A DNA stretch of 64,000 nt from Paraburkholderia unamae (GTDB lineage: Bacteria > Pseudomonadota > Gammaproteobacteria > Burkholderiales > Burkholderiaceae), in NCBI RefSeq assembly GCF_003268775.1, contig NZ_QLSU01000005.1:348084-412083 (forward strand), read 5' to 3'. The notes beneath the pieces are model-generated. The model saw only the letters and a list, made by a program, of their open reading frames with translations, made no database searches and was not told the DNA's origin. Positions 20,822 to 30,526 of the stretch are shown here, in pieces. The position numbers and the translations under genes are program-made. Within the stretch, counting starts at the first letter, position 1. Each line of letters starts with the position of its first letter.

Positions 20822-23140
20822 TTATTCGGCGTCGCGGTTGGGCGTGAGGATCTCGCGGTTGCCGCTCGACGACATCGCCGAGACGAGCCCCGACTGCTCC
20901 ATTTGTTCCAGCAGCCGCGCCGCGCGGTTGTAGCCGATGCGCAGGTGCCGCTGCACGAGCGAAATCGACGCGCGGCGATTCTTGATCACCACTTCGACGG
21001 CCTGATCGTATAACGGGTCGGACTCGTCGCCGGTGCCACTGGTTCCCGCAGCCGAGCCCTCGTCGCCTTCGCCCCCTACGCCGCCTTCGAGAATGCCCTC
21101 GATATAGTTCGGCTCGCCCTGCTCCTTGAGCTTGTCGACCACGCGGTGGACTTCGTCGTCGGCGACGTACGCGCCGTGCACGCGCACGGGCATGCCCGTG
21201 CCGGGCGGCAGATAGAGCATGTCGCCCATGCCGAGCAGCGACTCGGCGCCCATCTGGTCGAGAATCGTGCGCGAGTCGATCTTCGAGGACACCTGGAACG
21301 CGATACGCGTCGGCACGTTAGCCTTGATGAGGCCGGTAATCACGTCCACCGAGGGGCGCTGCGTAGCGAGAATCAGGTGGATACCCGCCGCGCGCGCCTT
21401 CTGCGCGATACGCGCGATCAGCTCTTCGACCTTCTTGCCGACCACCATCATGAGGTCGGCGAGTTCGTCGATCACCACCACGATATGCGGCAGCTTCTGG
21501 CACGGTTCCGGATCGTCCGGCGTGAGGCTGAACGGGTTCGGAATCTTCTCCTCGCGCTTGTTCGCCTCTTCGATCTTGTTGTTGTAGCCCGCGAGATTGC
21601 GCACGCCCAGCTTGCTCATGAGCTTGTAGCGCCGCTCCATCTCGGCCACGGTCCAGTTCAGCGCGTTGCCGGCCTGGCGCATGTCGGTCACGACCGGACA
21701 GAGCAAATGCGGAATGCCTTCGTAGACGCTCATTTCGAGCATCTTCGGGTCGATCAGGATCATGCGGACCTGCTCGGCGCTCGCCTTGTACAGCAGCGAG
21801 AGGATCATCGCGTTGATGCCCACCGACTTGCCCGAGCCGGTCGTGCCGGCCACGAGCAGGTGGGGCATCTTCGCGAGATCGGCGCACACCGGCTTGCCGC
21901 CGATGTCCTTGCCAAGGCCCATGGTGAGCGCCGAAGGCGCGTCGGCATAAACCGCCGAGCCGAGGATTTCCGAAAGGCGCACGGTCTGGCGGCGCTGGTT
22001 CGGCAGTTCCAGCGCCATGAAATTCTTGCCCGGAATCGTTTCCACCACGCGAATCGAGACGAGCGAGAGCGAGCGCGCGAGATCCTTGGCGAGATTCACG
22101 ATCTGGCTGCCCTTCACGCCGGTCGCGGGCTCGATTTCGTAGCGCGTGACGACCGGGCCCGGGTACGCGGCCACCACGGCCACGTCCACGCCGAAGTCCT
22201 TGAGCTTCTTCTCGATCAGGCGCGAGGTGAATTCGAGCGTGTCGTCGGAGATGGTTTCCTGCGCGACCGGCGGCGCATCGAGCAGCGAGATCGCGGGCAG
22301 CGTGGAGTCCCCCGGCAGGTCCTTGAAAAGCGGCACCTGGCGTTCCTTTTCCACGCGCTCGGAGCGCTGCGGCGTGACCACGGGCGGCACGATCGTAACC
22401 GGCTCGTGCTCCTCGATCTTCACGCGGCCGCGCTCGACCTTGCCTTCGCGCTTCACGGCCGCCGCTTCGCCGAGCTTGCGGTCGCGGCCCGCCTCGCGGC
22501 GCAGCCGGGCCATCGTCACGGCGTTGATGATGGATTCGCCCACCCGCTCGGACACCGAGAGCCACGAAAAACGGAAGTACAGCGAGAGGCCGATCGCCAG
22601 CGCGATCAACAGCGCGAGCGTGCCGCCCGTGAAGCCGAGCGCATGCGAGACGCCGCGCGCGACGGCGCCGCCCACCACGCCGCCGGGCGCCTGGGGCAGT
22701 TGCACCTTGAGCGACCACATGCGCAGCGCTTCGATGCCGCAGCTCGAAAGCATGACAAGCACGAACGACAGGCCTTCGGCAAGCCAGCTGATGTCGCGCG
22801 GCTTGTCGTCGTCATCGTCGGCAATCGCCTCGTGGCGCGTGATGCGTTGGTAGTTCGCCGAAATGAGGCGCCCGAGCAGCACGATCCACCAGTACGCGGA
22901 GAGGCCGAACAGCAGCAGCAGGATGTCCGAGACGCGCGCGCCGACGCGCCCCGCCCAGTTCGAGATATGGTCGACCTGAGCGGCGTGGGTCCAGCTCGGG
23001 TCATGGCGGCTGTAGCTGATGAGCGCCATGAGCAGGAACACGCCGAGCGCGACCTGCAAAATCCAGCGGATTTCGGTGAAAAGGCGCGACATGCGGTGAG
23101 GCAATGCCTGCGCCTGCGCGGAAAAGGGAGCTTTTGCCAT
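20822..23140 (-). CDS. ftsK: DNA translocase FtsK
   Basis: FtsK links septum formation with chromosome dimer resolution by pumping DNA at the division site. It is 772 residues from [15 protein letters not shown]; the longer open frame upstream is not family-like. Four membrane segments lie in residues 1 to about 190 ([18 protein letters not shown] and others). A short Glu/Lys/Pro linker (about 210-320) follows. The motor has Walker [11 protein letters not shown] and Walker [15 protein letters not shown], with the family segment [14 protein letters not shown]. The C-terminal gamma winged-helix ([20 protein letters not shown]) reads KOPS sites. The linker is much shorter than in E. coli FtsK, normal for beta-proteobacteria. 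Confidence 0.96.
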   Translation of the reverse strand: MAKAPFSAQAQALPHRMSRLFTEIRWILQVALGVFLLMALISYSRHDPSWTHAAQVDHISNWAGRVGARVSDILLLLFGLSAYWWIVLLGRLISANYQRITRHEAIADDDDDKPRDISWLAEGLSFVLVMLSSCGIEALRMWSLKVQLPQAPGGVVGGAVARGVSHALGFTGGTLALLIALAIGLSLYFRFSWLSVSERVGESIINAVTMARLRREAGRDRKLGEAAAVKREGKVERGRVKIEEHEPVTIVPPVVTPQRSERVEKERQVPLFKDLPGDSTLPAISLLDAPPVAQETISDDTLEFTSRLIEKKLKDFGVDVAVVAAYPGPVVTRYEIEPATGVKGSQIVNLAKDLARSLSLVSIRVVETIPGKNFMALELPNQRRQTVRLSEILGSAVYADAPSALTMGLGKDIGGKPVCADLAKMPHLLVAGTTGSGKSVGINAMILSLLYKASAEQVRMILIDPKMLEMSVYEGIPHLLCPVVTDMRQAGNALNWTVAEMERRYKLMSKLGVRNLAGYNNKIEEANKREEKIPNPFSLTPDDPEPCQKLPHIVVVIDELADLMMVVGKKVEELIARIAQKARAAGIHLILATQRPSVDVITGLIKANVPTRIAFQVSSKIDSRTILDQMGAESLLGMGDMLYLPPGTGMPVRVHGAYVADDEVHRVVDKLKEQGEPNYIEGILEGGVGGEGDEGSAAGTSGTGDESDPLYDQAVEVVIKNRRASISLVQRHLRIGYNRAARLLEQMEQSGLVSAMSSSGNREILTPNRDAE

Positions 23141-23432
23141 TGATCCTGGGCTGATTCTTGATGCGTTTGCGGTCCGCCAGTCCTTGCGTATGCCCGAAAA
23201 CCCCGGGCAGACGGGCGCGGCCGCCGTCGTCCGATCCGGGCTATTGTAAACAGGTTGTTTCGGCCCCGGCGGCCCCTCGCTGTAAATGACGGTAACTGAC
23301 AACGCCGGGGGCGCGACGCCACGCCGCGTCCGGCTGTGCCGTATGCGCCGGTGCGCCGGGCGCCGGGCCGCCGCAAGAGCGCGGCTATCGCCGCGATGAG
23401 GAAGCTTCATCGGCTGCCGCGCAGCATGGGAC

Positions 23433-23460
23433 CGAAGTAAGCGCTGAAGCGCTAACTTCG
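23433..23460. repeat. 28-base near-palindrome upstream of trxB
   Basis: The arms CGAAGTAAGCGC and GCGCTAACTTCG pair except for one A-A mismatch, with a four-base TGAA centre. It lies about 30 bases before a TATAAT. It has no T run, so it is more likely an operator than a terminator. Confidence 0.6.
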
Positions 23461-23490
23461 GATCGACAAGCGGCGAACTCCCCCCGCCTT

Positions 23491-23496
23491 TATAAT
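23491..23496 (+). promoter_or_regulatory. candidate trxB -10 element
   Basis: A perfect TATAAT lies about 95 bases before the trxB start. No good -35 hexamer is visible at 16-18 bases, which suggests an activated promoter or dependence on the nearby palindrome. Confidence 0.5.
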
Positions 23497-23506
23497 TGCG
23501 CGCTGA

Positions 23507-24586
<1,080 letters not shown>

Positions 24587-24652
24587 GCGCAGCGAGCCGG
24601 GCGTCACGCCGCTAAAATAGCGGATTGAAACCCGGCGGCGCACCGGCAGCGA

Positions 24653-24688
24653 GGGCCGCGGCGAGCCAGCCGGCGGCCCTTTTCTTTT
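24653..24688 (+). terminator. trxB terminator
   Basis: The stem GGGCCGC/GCGGCCC is followed by TTTTCTTTT, 67 bases after the trxB stop. Confidence 0.8.
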
Positions 24689-24773
24689 GCCGCGGCGCGC
24701 TCCACCGCGCGTGCCGAGCGTGCCAAGCCTGTAGCCGCCCACGCAAACGACCGATTTACCAGCGTCCTTCGCC

Positions 24774-25541
24774 ATGCCCAAGAACGTGCCCCACCCGGGC
24801 GAGCCCAAGCGCCCCACTCCCGCGCGCCCTGCTCCGGCGCCCGCCCCCGCTGCGGCGGCGGACGAGACCCACACCGGCAAGACGACGGGCTTCGCCGGTC
24901 TCGGCAGCCTGCGCGACGCGCTGAAGGTGCAGACCCGCCAGCGCGAGCGCGAACGCGCGGTCGCCCAGGCGGCGCGCGTGGAAGCCGCCGCCGACAGCGA
25001 CCTCTTTCGCCGCGAGATCGGCCAGATCGCGCCGCTCAAGCAGCCGCCGCGCGCGCAACCGCGCCGCGAAGCGCCCGTGCCGCTGCCGCTGCAAACGCGT
25101 CTCGACGAGCAGGCCGTCTTGCACGAAGCGATCTCGGACGAATTCGACCCCGAGGCGTACCTCGACACCGACGACTCGCTCTACTACCACCGCCCCGGCA
25201 TCAGCGAGGAGGTCGTGAAGAAGCTGCGGCGCGGCACGTGGATCGTGCAGGCGCAGCTCGACCTGCACGGCATGCGCCGCGAAGAAGCGCGCGAGGCGTT
25301 GCAGACGTTCATCCGCGAGGCCGGCAAGCGCGGGCTGCGCTGCGTGCGCGTGATCCACGGCAAGGGGCTCGGCTCGGCGGGCAAGGAGCCCGTGCTCAAG
25401 GGCAAGGTGCGCGCGTGGCTCGTGCAGAAGGAAGAAGTCATCGCGTTCTGCCAGGCGCGCCCGCACGACGGCGGCGCGGGCGCGGTGCTCGTGCTGTTGC
25501 AGCCGCACACGGTGGGACACGGGCAGCATCACGCGCCCTGA
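24774..25541 (+). CDS. Smr/MutS2-domain protein
   Basis: The 255-residue protein has a disordered Pro/Ala/Lys-rich N-terminus (about 1-50), a charged helical middle (about 50-130), and a C-terminal Smr domain. The domain has the hallmark AQLDLHGMRREEAREAL (about 160-180), CVRVIHGKGLGSAGKEPVLK (HGKG), and terminal GGAGAVLVLL. Stand-alone Smr proteins are proposed nickases or RNA endonucleases; the E. coli relatives are SmrA and SmrB. SmrB cuts mRNA between collided ribosomes, but equivalence is not shown here. It lies 187 bases after trxB, separated by a terminator. Confidence 0.9.
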   Translation: MPKNVPHPGEPKRPTPARPAPAPAPAAAADETHTGKTTGFAGLGSLRDALKVQTRQRERERAVAQAARVEAAADSDLFRREIGQIAPLKQPPRAQPRREAPVPLPLQTRLDEQAVLHEAISDEFDPEAYLDTDDSLYYHRPGISEEVVKKLRRGTWIVQAQLDLHGMRREEAREALQTFIREAGKRGLRCVRVIHGKGLGSAGKEPVLKGKVRAWLVQKEEVIAFCQARPHDGGAGAVLVLLQPHTVGHGQHHAP

Positions 25542-25578
25542 GCGCCGCCGTATTCGCCCTATTCGCCGTATCGATATG

Positions 25579-25617
25579 AAAAAACCCGTTGCTGCTCTCG
25601 CAGTCAACGGGTTTTTT
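25579..25617. terminator. bidirectional terminator between the Smr gene and the ABC transporter operon
   Basis: The stem AAAAAACCCGTTG pairs with CAACGGGTTTTTT, with a 13-base loop and T runs on both strands, between convergent genes. Confidence 0.93.
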
Positions 25618-25639
25618 TCGCGACTCGCTTGCGCGAAAC

Positions 25640-26758
25640 TCAGGCGATGCGCGCTTCCGACTTCGGGTCGAACAGCACGGCCTTCGACACGTCGAACAGC
25701 AGCTCCATGTTGTTGAGCGGCTGCGGATTCGCGCCCGGGTGCACGCGGCTCACGATGCGCTTGCCGTTGACCTGCGCGAACACGAGCGTGTCCGGGCCGG
25801 TAGGCTCGATCACGTCGACCTTCACCGAGTGACGTTGCAGTTCGTGGCCGTGGCCGTCGTGCGAGCTGCGCGCGTCGGTGATGCGCTCGGGGCGCAGGCC
25901 CAGCACCACGTTCTGGCCAATGTGGCCGCGCACCTTGTTCGCCTCGAACGGCAGGTTCAGCACGTTGCGCGCCACGCCCGTGTCGAGCTCGATGCCGATG
26001 CCCGAGCCCTGCTCCACCAGCTTGCCTTCGATGAAGTTCATCGGCGGCGCGCCGATGAAGCCCGCGACGAACAGGTTCGACGGCGAATCGTAGATGTCCT
26101 GCGGCGCGCCGAACTGCTGCACGATGCCGTCCTTCATCACCGCGATGCGGTCGCCGAGCGTCATCGCCTCGATCTGGTCGTGCGTCACGTAGACGATCGT
26201 CTTGCCCACGCGCTGATGCAGCAGCTTGATTTCCGAGCGCATCTCGATACGCAGCTTGGCGTCGAGATTCGAGAGCGGCTCGTCGAACAGGAACATGATC
26301 GGGTCGCGGGCGAGCGCGCGGCCCATCGCCACGCGCTGGCGCTGGCCGCCCGAGAGCTGGCCGGGCTTGCGGTCGAGCAGATGCTGGATCTGCAACATGC
26401 TCGACACGCGGTCGACGATCTGCGCCTGCTCGGCCTTCGGCACCTTGCGGATGTTCAGACCGAACGAGATGTTCTCGCGCACCGTCATCGACGGATAGAG
26501 CGCGTACGACTGGAACACCATCGCGATATCGCGATCCTTCGGCGAGAGGTTGTTCACCACCTTGCCGTCCATCATGATCTCGCCCTTGGTCACGGTTTCG
26601 AGACCCGCGATCATGTTGAGCAGCGTCGACTTGCCGCAGCCCGAGCCGCCGACCAGAATCAGGAACTGGCCGTCTTCGATGTCGATGTTCACGCCCTTGA
26701 GGACCGGCACCCCGTTCGGGTAGGTCTTGTAGACGTCGCGAATGGAAAGGCTTGCCAT
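25640..26758 (-). CDS. sugar ABC transporter ATPase (UgpC/MalK family)
   Basis: This is the nucleotide-binding subunit of a CUT1-type sugar importer, 372 residues. Walker A is GGSGCGKST (about 37-45), the signature is LSGGQRQRVAMGRAL, Walker B is IMFLFDEPLSNLDAKLR, and the H-loop is VYVTHDQIEAM. A C-terminal TOBE/regulatory domain follows residue 240. Annotation tools often call such proteins UgpC. The neighbours (binding protein, two permeases) and the divergent zwf operon point instead to glucose or a related hexose. It is last in the operon, 31 bases after the second permease. Confidence 0.93.
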   Translation of the reverse strand: MASLSIRDVYKTYPNGVPVLKGVNIDIEDGQFLILVGGSGCGKSTLLNMIAGLETVTKGEIMMDGKVVNNLSPKDRDIAMVFQSYALYPSMTVRENISFGLNIRKVPKAEQAQIVDRVSSMLQIQHLLDRKPGQLSGGQRQRVAMGRALARDPIMFLFDEPLSNLDAKLRIEMRSEIKLLHQRVGKTIVYVTHDQIEAMTLGDRIAVMKDGIVQQFGAPQDIYDSPSNLFVAGFIGAPPMNFIEGKLVEQGSGIGIELDTGVARNVLNLPFEANKVRGHIGQNVVLGLRPERITDARSSHDGHGHELQRHSVKVDVIEPTGPDTLVFAQVNGKRIVSRVHPGANPQPLNNMELLFDVSKAVLFDPKSEARIA

Positions 26759-26789
26759 GCTATGAATCCTTTTAATCGAATAGAGCTTC

Positions 26790-27647
26790 TTAGCCCTTCA
26801 CCGCGCCCGCCGTGAGACCGCGCACGAAGTAGCGGCCGGCGATCACGTAGACGAGCAGCGTGGGCAGCGCGGCGATGATCGCGCCGGCCATGTCGACGTT
26901 GTATTCCTTCACGCCCGTGGACGTGTTCACGAGATTGTTCAGCGCCACCGTGATCGGCATCGAATCGACGCCCGAGAACACGATACCGAACAGGAAGTCA
27001 TTCCAGATCTGCGTGAATTGCCAGATCAGGCACACCATGAAGATGGGCAGCGAGATCGGCATCATGATGCGCGTGAAGATCATGAAGAAACCGGCGCCGT
27101 CGATGCGCGCGGCCTTCACGAGTTCGGCGGGCACGCTCACGTAGAAGTTGCGGAAGAACATCGTGGTGAACGCGATGCCATACACGACGTGCACCAGCAC
27201 CAGACCGCCGATCGTGTTCGACAGGCCAAAGAAGCCTTCGAGACGCGCCATCGGCAGCAGGATGGCCTGGAACGGAATGAAGCAGCCCACCAGCAGCATC
27301 GTGAAGAGCGCATCCGCGCCGCGAAAGCGCCAGTGCGTGAGCACGTAGCCGTTGAACGCGCCGATGATCGACGAGATCAGCACGGCCGGAATCACCATCT
27401 TCACCGAGTTCATGAAGAACGGCTGCATGCCGTCACAGCGCACGCCGGTACACGCTTCGCTCCACGCCTTGATCCACGGCGCGAAGGTCGGGCTCGTGGG
27501 CAGCGAGAGCATGGTGCCCGAGTGAATCTGGTCGAGCGACTTGAACGACGTCGACAGCATCACGTAGAGCGGGAACAGGAAGTACAACGCGAACAGGATC
27601 AGCGCCGCGTAAATGACCACGCGGCTCACAGTCATCTTAGGCTGCAT
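26790..27647 (-). CDS. sugar ABC transporter permease (MalG/GtsC-like)
   Basis: The 285-residue inner-membrane subunit has about six hydrophobic segments, beginning VVIYAALILFALYFLFPLYV. The EAA loop that contacts the ATPase is ELVKAARIDGAGFFMIFTRI. The ATG at 27647 has AGGAG eight bases upstream, so the gene overlaps the stop of the other permease by 11 bases. It resembles GtsC-type permeases of glucose/mannose transporters in pseudomonads. The periplasmic loop has two cysteines in ACTGVRCDG, a possible disulfide. Confidence 0.93.
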   Translation of the reverse strand: MQPKMTVSRVVIYAALILFALYFLFPLYVMLSTSFKSLDQIHSGTMLSLPTSPTFAPWIKAWSEACTGVRCDGMQPFFMNSVKMVIPAVLISSIIGAFNGYVLTHWRFRGADALFTMLLVGCFIPFQAILLPMARLEGFFGLSNTIGGLVLVHVVYGIAFTTMFFRNFYVSVPAELVKAARIDGAGFFMIFTRIMMPISLPIFMVCLIWQFTQIWNDFLFGIVFSGVDSMPITVALNNLVNTSTGVKEYNVDMAGAIIAALPTLLVYVIAGRYFVRGLTAGAVKG

Positions 27648-28578
27648 TGCGCGTGCTCCTCGATTCCAGATACATGAGCGGCACGAGCACGGCCACGACA
27701 GTGGCGAGCATCATCATCGACGACGCTGCGCCGACACCGAGCTGCCCGCGGTTGAACGAAAACGTGTACATGAAGATGGCCGGCAGCGACGACGACGTAC
27801 CCGGGCCGCCCGCCGTGAGCGCGACAACCAGGTCGAACGTCTTGATCGTGATGTGGCACAGGATCAGCAGCACGGAGAAGAACACCGGACGCATGCTGGG
27901 AATCACGATCTTGCGATAGATCGTGGGCAGCGTCGCGCCGTCCACCTGGGCGGCCTTGAAGATCTCGCTATCCACGCCGCGCAAGCCTGCGAGGAACAGC
28001 GCCATGCAAAAGCCCGTGGACTGCCAGACGGCCGCGACCACGATACAGAAAATGGCGCGGTCCGGATTGTTCAGCCAGTCGAGCTGGAAGCTCGTCCAGC
28101 CGAGGCTGTGCATCACCTGCTGAATGCCGAGGTCAGGATTGAAAATCCACTGCCAGGCCGTGCCCGTGACGATGTATGAAAGCGCCATCGGATAGAGGAA
28201 CACCGCGCGCAGCGCGCCTTCCTGACGAATCTGCTGGTCGAGCAGGATCGCGAGGAACAGGCCGAGCGCGACGCAGATCGCGATGAACGGGATGCCGAAC
28301 CAGCCGAGGTTCTGCGCCGAGGTCCACCAGACGTCGTTCGCGAACAGCTCGCGATAACGTTCGAGGCCCGCGAAATCATAACGAGGCATCAGTCGCGAAG
28401 TCGAAAGCGACAAATACCCGGTAATCAGTATGAAACCGTAGACGAATATAAGGCTGATCAGAATGCTGGGCGAAAGCACCAGCTTCGGGATCCAGCGGTC
28501 TGCGAGCGCCGCCATCGGCGACGCGCGGCGGGTAGCAGGCGTGGCCGCCTTGCCGTTGCCGCTAAGAGAAGCAGTCAC
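27637..28578 (-). CDS. sugar ABC transporter permease (MalF/GtsB-like)
   Basis: The 313-residue inner-membrane subunit has about six hydrophobic segments, including LVLSPSILISLIFVYGFILI. The start is a GTG at 28578 (VTASLSGNGK): AGGAG lies seven bases upstream, whereas the longer frame's ATG has no ribosome site. The EAA loop is EIFKAAQVDGATLPTIYRKIV, and the segment VALTAGGPGTSSSLPAIFMY is typical of MalF-like permeases. It overlaps the next permease by 11 bases and follows the binding-protein gene after a 124-base gap containing a strong hairpin. Confidence 0.92.
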   Translation of the reverse strand: MTASLSGNGKAATPATRRASPMAALADRWIPKLVLSPSILISLIFVYGFILITGYLSLSTSRLMPRYDFAGLERYRELFANDVWWTSAQNLGWFGIPFIAICVALGLFLAILLDQQIRQEGALRAVFLYPMALSYIVTGTAWQWIFNPDLGIQQVMHSLGWTSFQLDWLNNPDRAIFCIVVAAVWQSTGFCMALFLAGLRGVDSEIFKAAQVDGATLPTIYRKIVIPSMRPVFFSVLLILCHITIKTFDLVVALTAGGPGTSSSLPAIFMYTFSFNRGQLGVGAASSMMMLATVVAVLVPLMYLESRSTRNAA

Positions 28579-28651
28579 TGCGCAACTCCTGGAACGGTGC
28601 GAAAACAGCTTTCGCACGATGATGGGGTTCAGAGGGTGAACCGTCATGCCC

Positions 28652-28677
28652 GGGGTGCGCCACGTGTGGCGCACCCC
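28652..28677 (-). repeat. stable hairpin between the binding-protein and permease genes
   Basis: Perfect arms GGGGTGCGCCAC and GTGGCGCACCCC are separated by GT, 25 bases past the binding-protein stop. It lacks a long U run. Such hairpins commonly stabilise the binding-protein mRNA and reduce read-through into the permease genes. Confidence 0.7.
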
Positions 28678-28702
28678 GTCTTACCTCACCAACCTGCCCG
28701 AC

Positions 28703-29950
28703 TTACTTCGTCTTCGCAGCCTTCGCGAGCGCTTCCACCGCGCTCTTCGAATCCTGGTTCGAGTTCATGAACTTCGTCACGACGTCGGTGATGGCGCCCG
28801 CCGTGGCATCGGCCTGAGCCATGCCGTGCGCGAGCGACGGCACATAGCCGCCGGCCTTGATCGCGGCCTGCTCATCCGCGTACGACTTCTTGCCGCACTC
28901 GTCGAACTTGCTCATGTCCACGCCCAGACGCACCGGGATCGAACCCTTGTACAGGCTGAACTGCTCCTGGAACGCCGGGCTCATGATCGTCTTCGCCAGC
29001 GCGATCTGGCCAGGCGTTGCCGTCTTTTGGCCCTTCTGCTGGAAGAACACGAACGAGTCGACGTTAAAAGTGTAGGCCTTCGCCGTGCCGGGCACCGGCG
29101 CGCAGATGTAATCCGTGTTCGGCTGCTTGTTCGCGTTCGCGAATTCGCCCTTGGCCCAGTCGCCCATGAACTGCATGCCGGCCTTGCCGTTGATGACCAT
29201 GGCCGTGGCGAGGTTCCAGTCGCGGCCCGTGCGGCCGTTATCCATGTACGACTCGATCTTGCGGACCGTGTCGAACACGCCGACCATCTGCTGCGACGTG
29301 AGGGTCTTCTGGTCGAGGTCGACGAGCGCCTTCTTGTAGAAGTCCGCGCCTTGCGAGAGGACCACGTCTTCCCACAGCGTCAGGTCTTGCCACGGCTGGC
29401 CGCCTGCGGCGACCGGCTGGATGCCGGCAGCCTTGAGCTTGTCAGCCAGCGCAAAGAATTCCGGCCACGTGGTCGGCGGCTTGCCGCCCACCTTGTCGAG
29501 CGCTGCCTTGTTGATCCACACCCAGTTCACGCGGTGCACCGAGAACGGCGCGCCGACGTAGTGGCCGTCGGCCTGCATGATCTTGTCGATCTGCGGCGGG
29601 AGGTTGGCCTTCCAGTCGGTTGCGGCGGGGTCGATCGGCACCAGCACGCCCTGCTCCGCCCACTCCTGGATCAGCGGACCCTTGATCTGGGCGGCCGTCG
29701 GCGCGTTGCCCGAGATCACCTGGGTCTTCAGTGCGGTCATGGCCGCCGCGCCCGCGCCACCGGCGACCGCAAAGTCCTTCCACACGTAGCCCTGCTTCTG
29801 CATGTCGTCCTTGAGCACGCCGACGGCCTTCGACTCGCCGCCCGACGTCCACCAGTGCAGCACCTCGAGAGACTCGGCCGCTTGCGCCGTGGCGACGCCG
29901 CCCATCAGACCTGCGGCGCACAGGGCGCCCATGATCGCTCGGAATTTCAT
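28703..29950 (-). CDS. periplasmic sugar-binding protein of ABC transporter (GtsA-like)
   Basis: The 415-residue extracellular solute-binding protein (family 1) has a signal peptide MKFRAIMGALCAAGLMGGV cleaved after AQA. The mature start ESLEVLHWWTSGGESKAV is typical of glucose/mannose-binding GtsA-like proteins. GGQPWQDLTLWEDVVLSQG and MQFMGDWAKGEF are also family-like. GGAGATAAG precedes the ATG. It is first in the operon binding protein-permease-permease-ATPase, divergent from zwf. Glucose is the likely ligand because of that context, but ligand residues were not checked. Confidence 0.92.
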   Translation of the reverse strand: MKFRAIMGALCAAGLMGGVATAQAAESLEVLHWWTSGGESKAVGVLKDDMQKQGYVWKDFAVAGGAGAAAMTALKTQVISGNAPTAAQIKGPLIQEWAEQGVLVPIDPAATDWKANLPPQIDKIMQADGHYVGAPFSVHRVNWVWINKAALDKVGGKPPTTWPEFFALADKLKAAGIQPVAAGGQPWQDLTLWEDVVLSQGADFYKKALVDLDQKTLTSQQMVGVFDTVRKIESYMDNGRTGRDWNLATAMVINGKAGMQFMGDWAKGEFANANKQPNTDYICAPVPGTAKAYTFNVDSFVFFQQKGQKTATPGQIALAKTIMSPAFQEQFSLYKGSIPVRLGVDMSKFDECGKKSYADEQAAIKAGGYVPSLAHGMAQADATAGAITDVVTKFMNSNQDSKSAVEALAKAAKTK

Positions 29951-30526
29951 TGCTTATCTCCTCCAGACACCTGAACAAAAAACGATTGGCCCCTGATCGC
30001 CAGGGTGCGGTGGTTGGTTACACAGGCAAAACAGGCAAAACACTGGACGGACGGGCGCCGGAGTGCCACACGCGCGTACTTTTCGTTGGATGCGCGAGGG
30101 CCGCGTGCCGGTTACCGGCCGCAGGACGCTCAAGAGATGAGTGGTTCGGGATGCAACTGACTGTCTCCTCTTTTGATTTTCACCAGCCGTCAGGCCGGCC
30201 GAGGCGCCGCTTGCGTCATACGGCCTTGACGCCCCGCAGCACGCGGAGAACCGGTCGCCCGGCACAGTGTCGAGCCGGACAGGGTCCCGCATTGTTCTCC
30301 GTTAACATGGGGGCATTCCGTCCGCTCGGGAAACCGCGCAAGACCGCCTTGGTGGCTGCGCCGCACGCTTTTTTCATCGAATGAACGTTACCTCTTGATT
30401 TGGATTGTAGTTAAACTACAATTCAGTGTCAAAAAAAATTTTATCGGACTACGGCCGCCTGAATGCCCACATCTGCGGGCACCCGATGTACCCTGCTGCG
30501 GCCACCCAGGACAGTGACGGAGACTC
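29951..30526. other. divergent control region between the sugar transporter and zwf
   Basis: About 575 bases. It holds the zwf promoter and a perfect HexR-type palindrome at 30405-30421. The transporter promoter must lie nearer 29,951, but I found no second palindrome there. The open frames inside have poor coding character. Confidence 0.65.
30395..30422 (+). promoter_or_regulatory. zwf promoter overlapped by a HexR-type operator
   Basis: TTGATT (30395-30400) and TACAAT (30417-30422) are 16 bases apart. The perfect 17-bp palindrome TTGTAGTTAAACTACAA (30405-30421) covers most of the spacer and the -10. It matches the form of HexR boxes known before zwf, edd and gap genes in proteobacteria. 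Bound repressor would block RNA polymerase. The regulator is probably the HexR domain of the fusion protein in the same operon. Confidence 0.85.
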
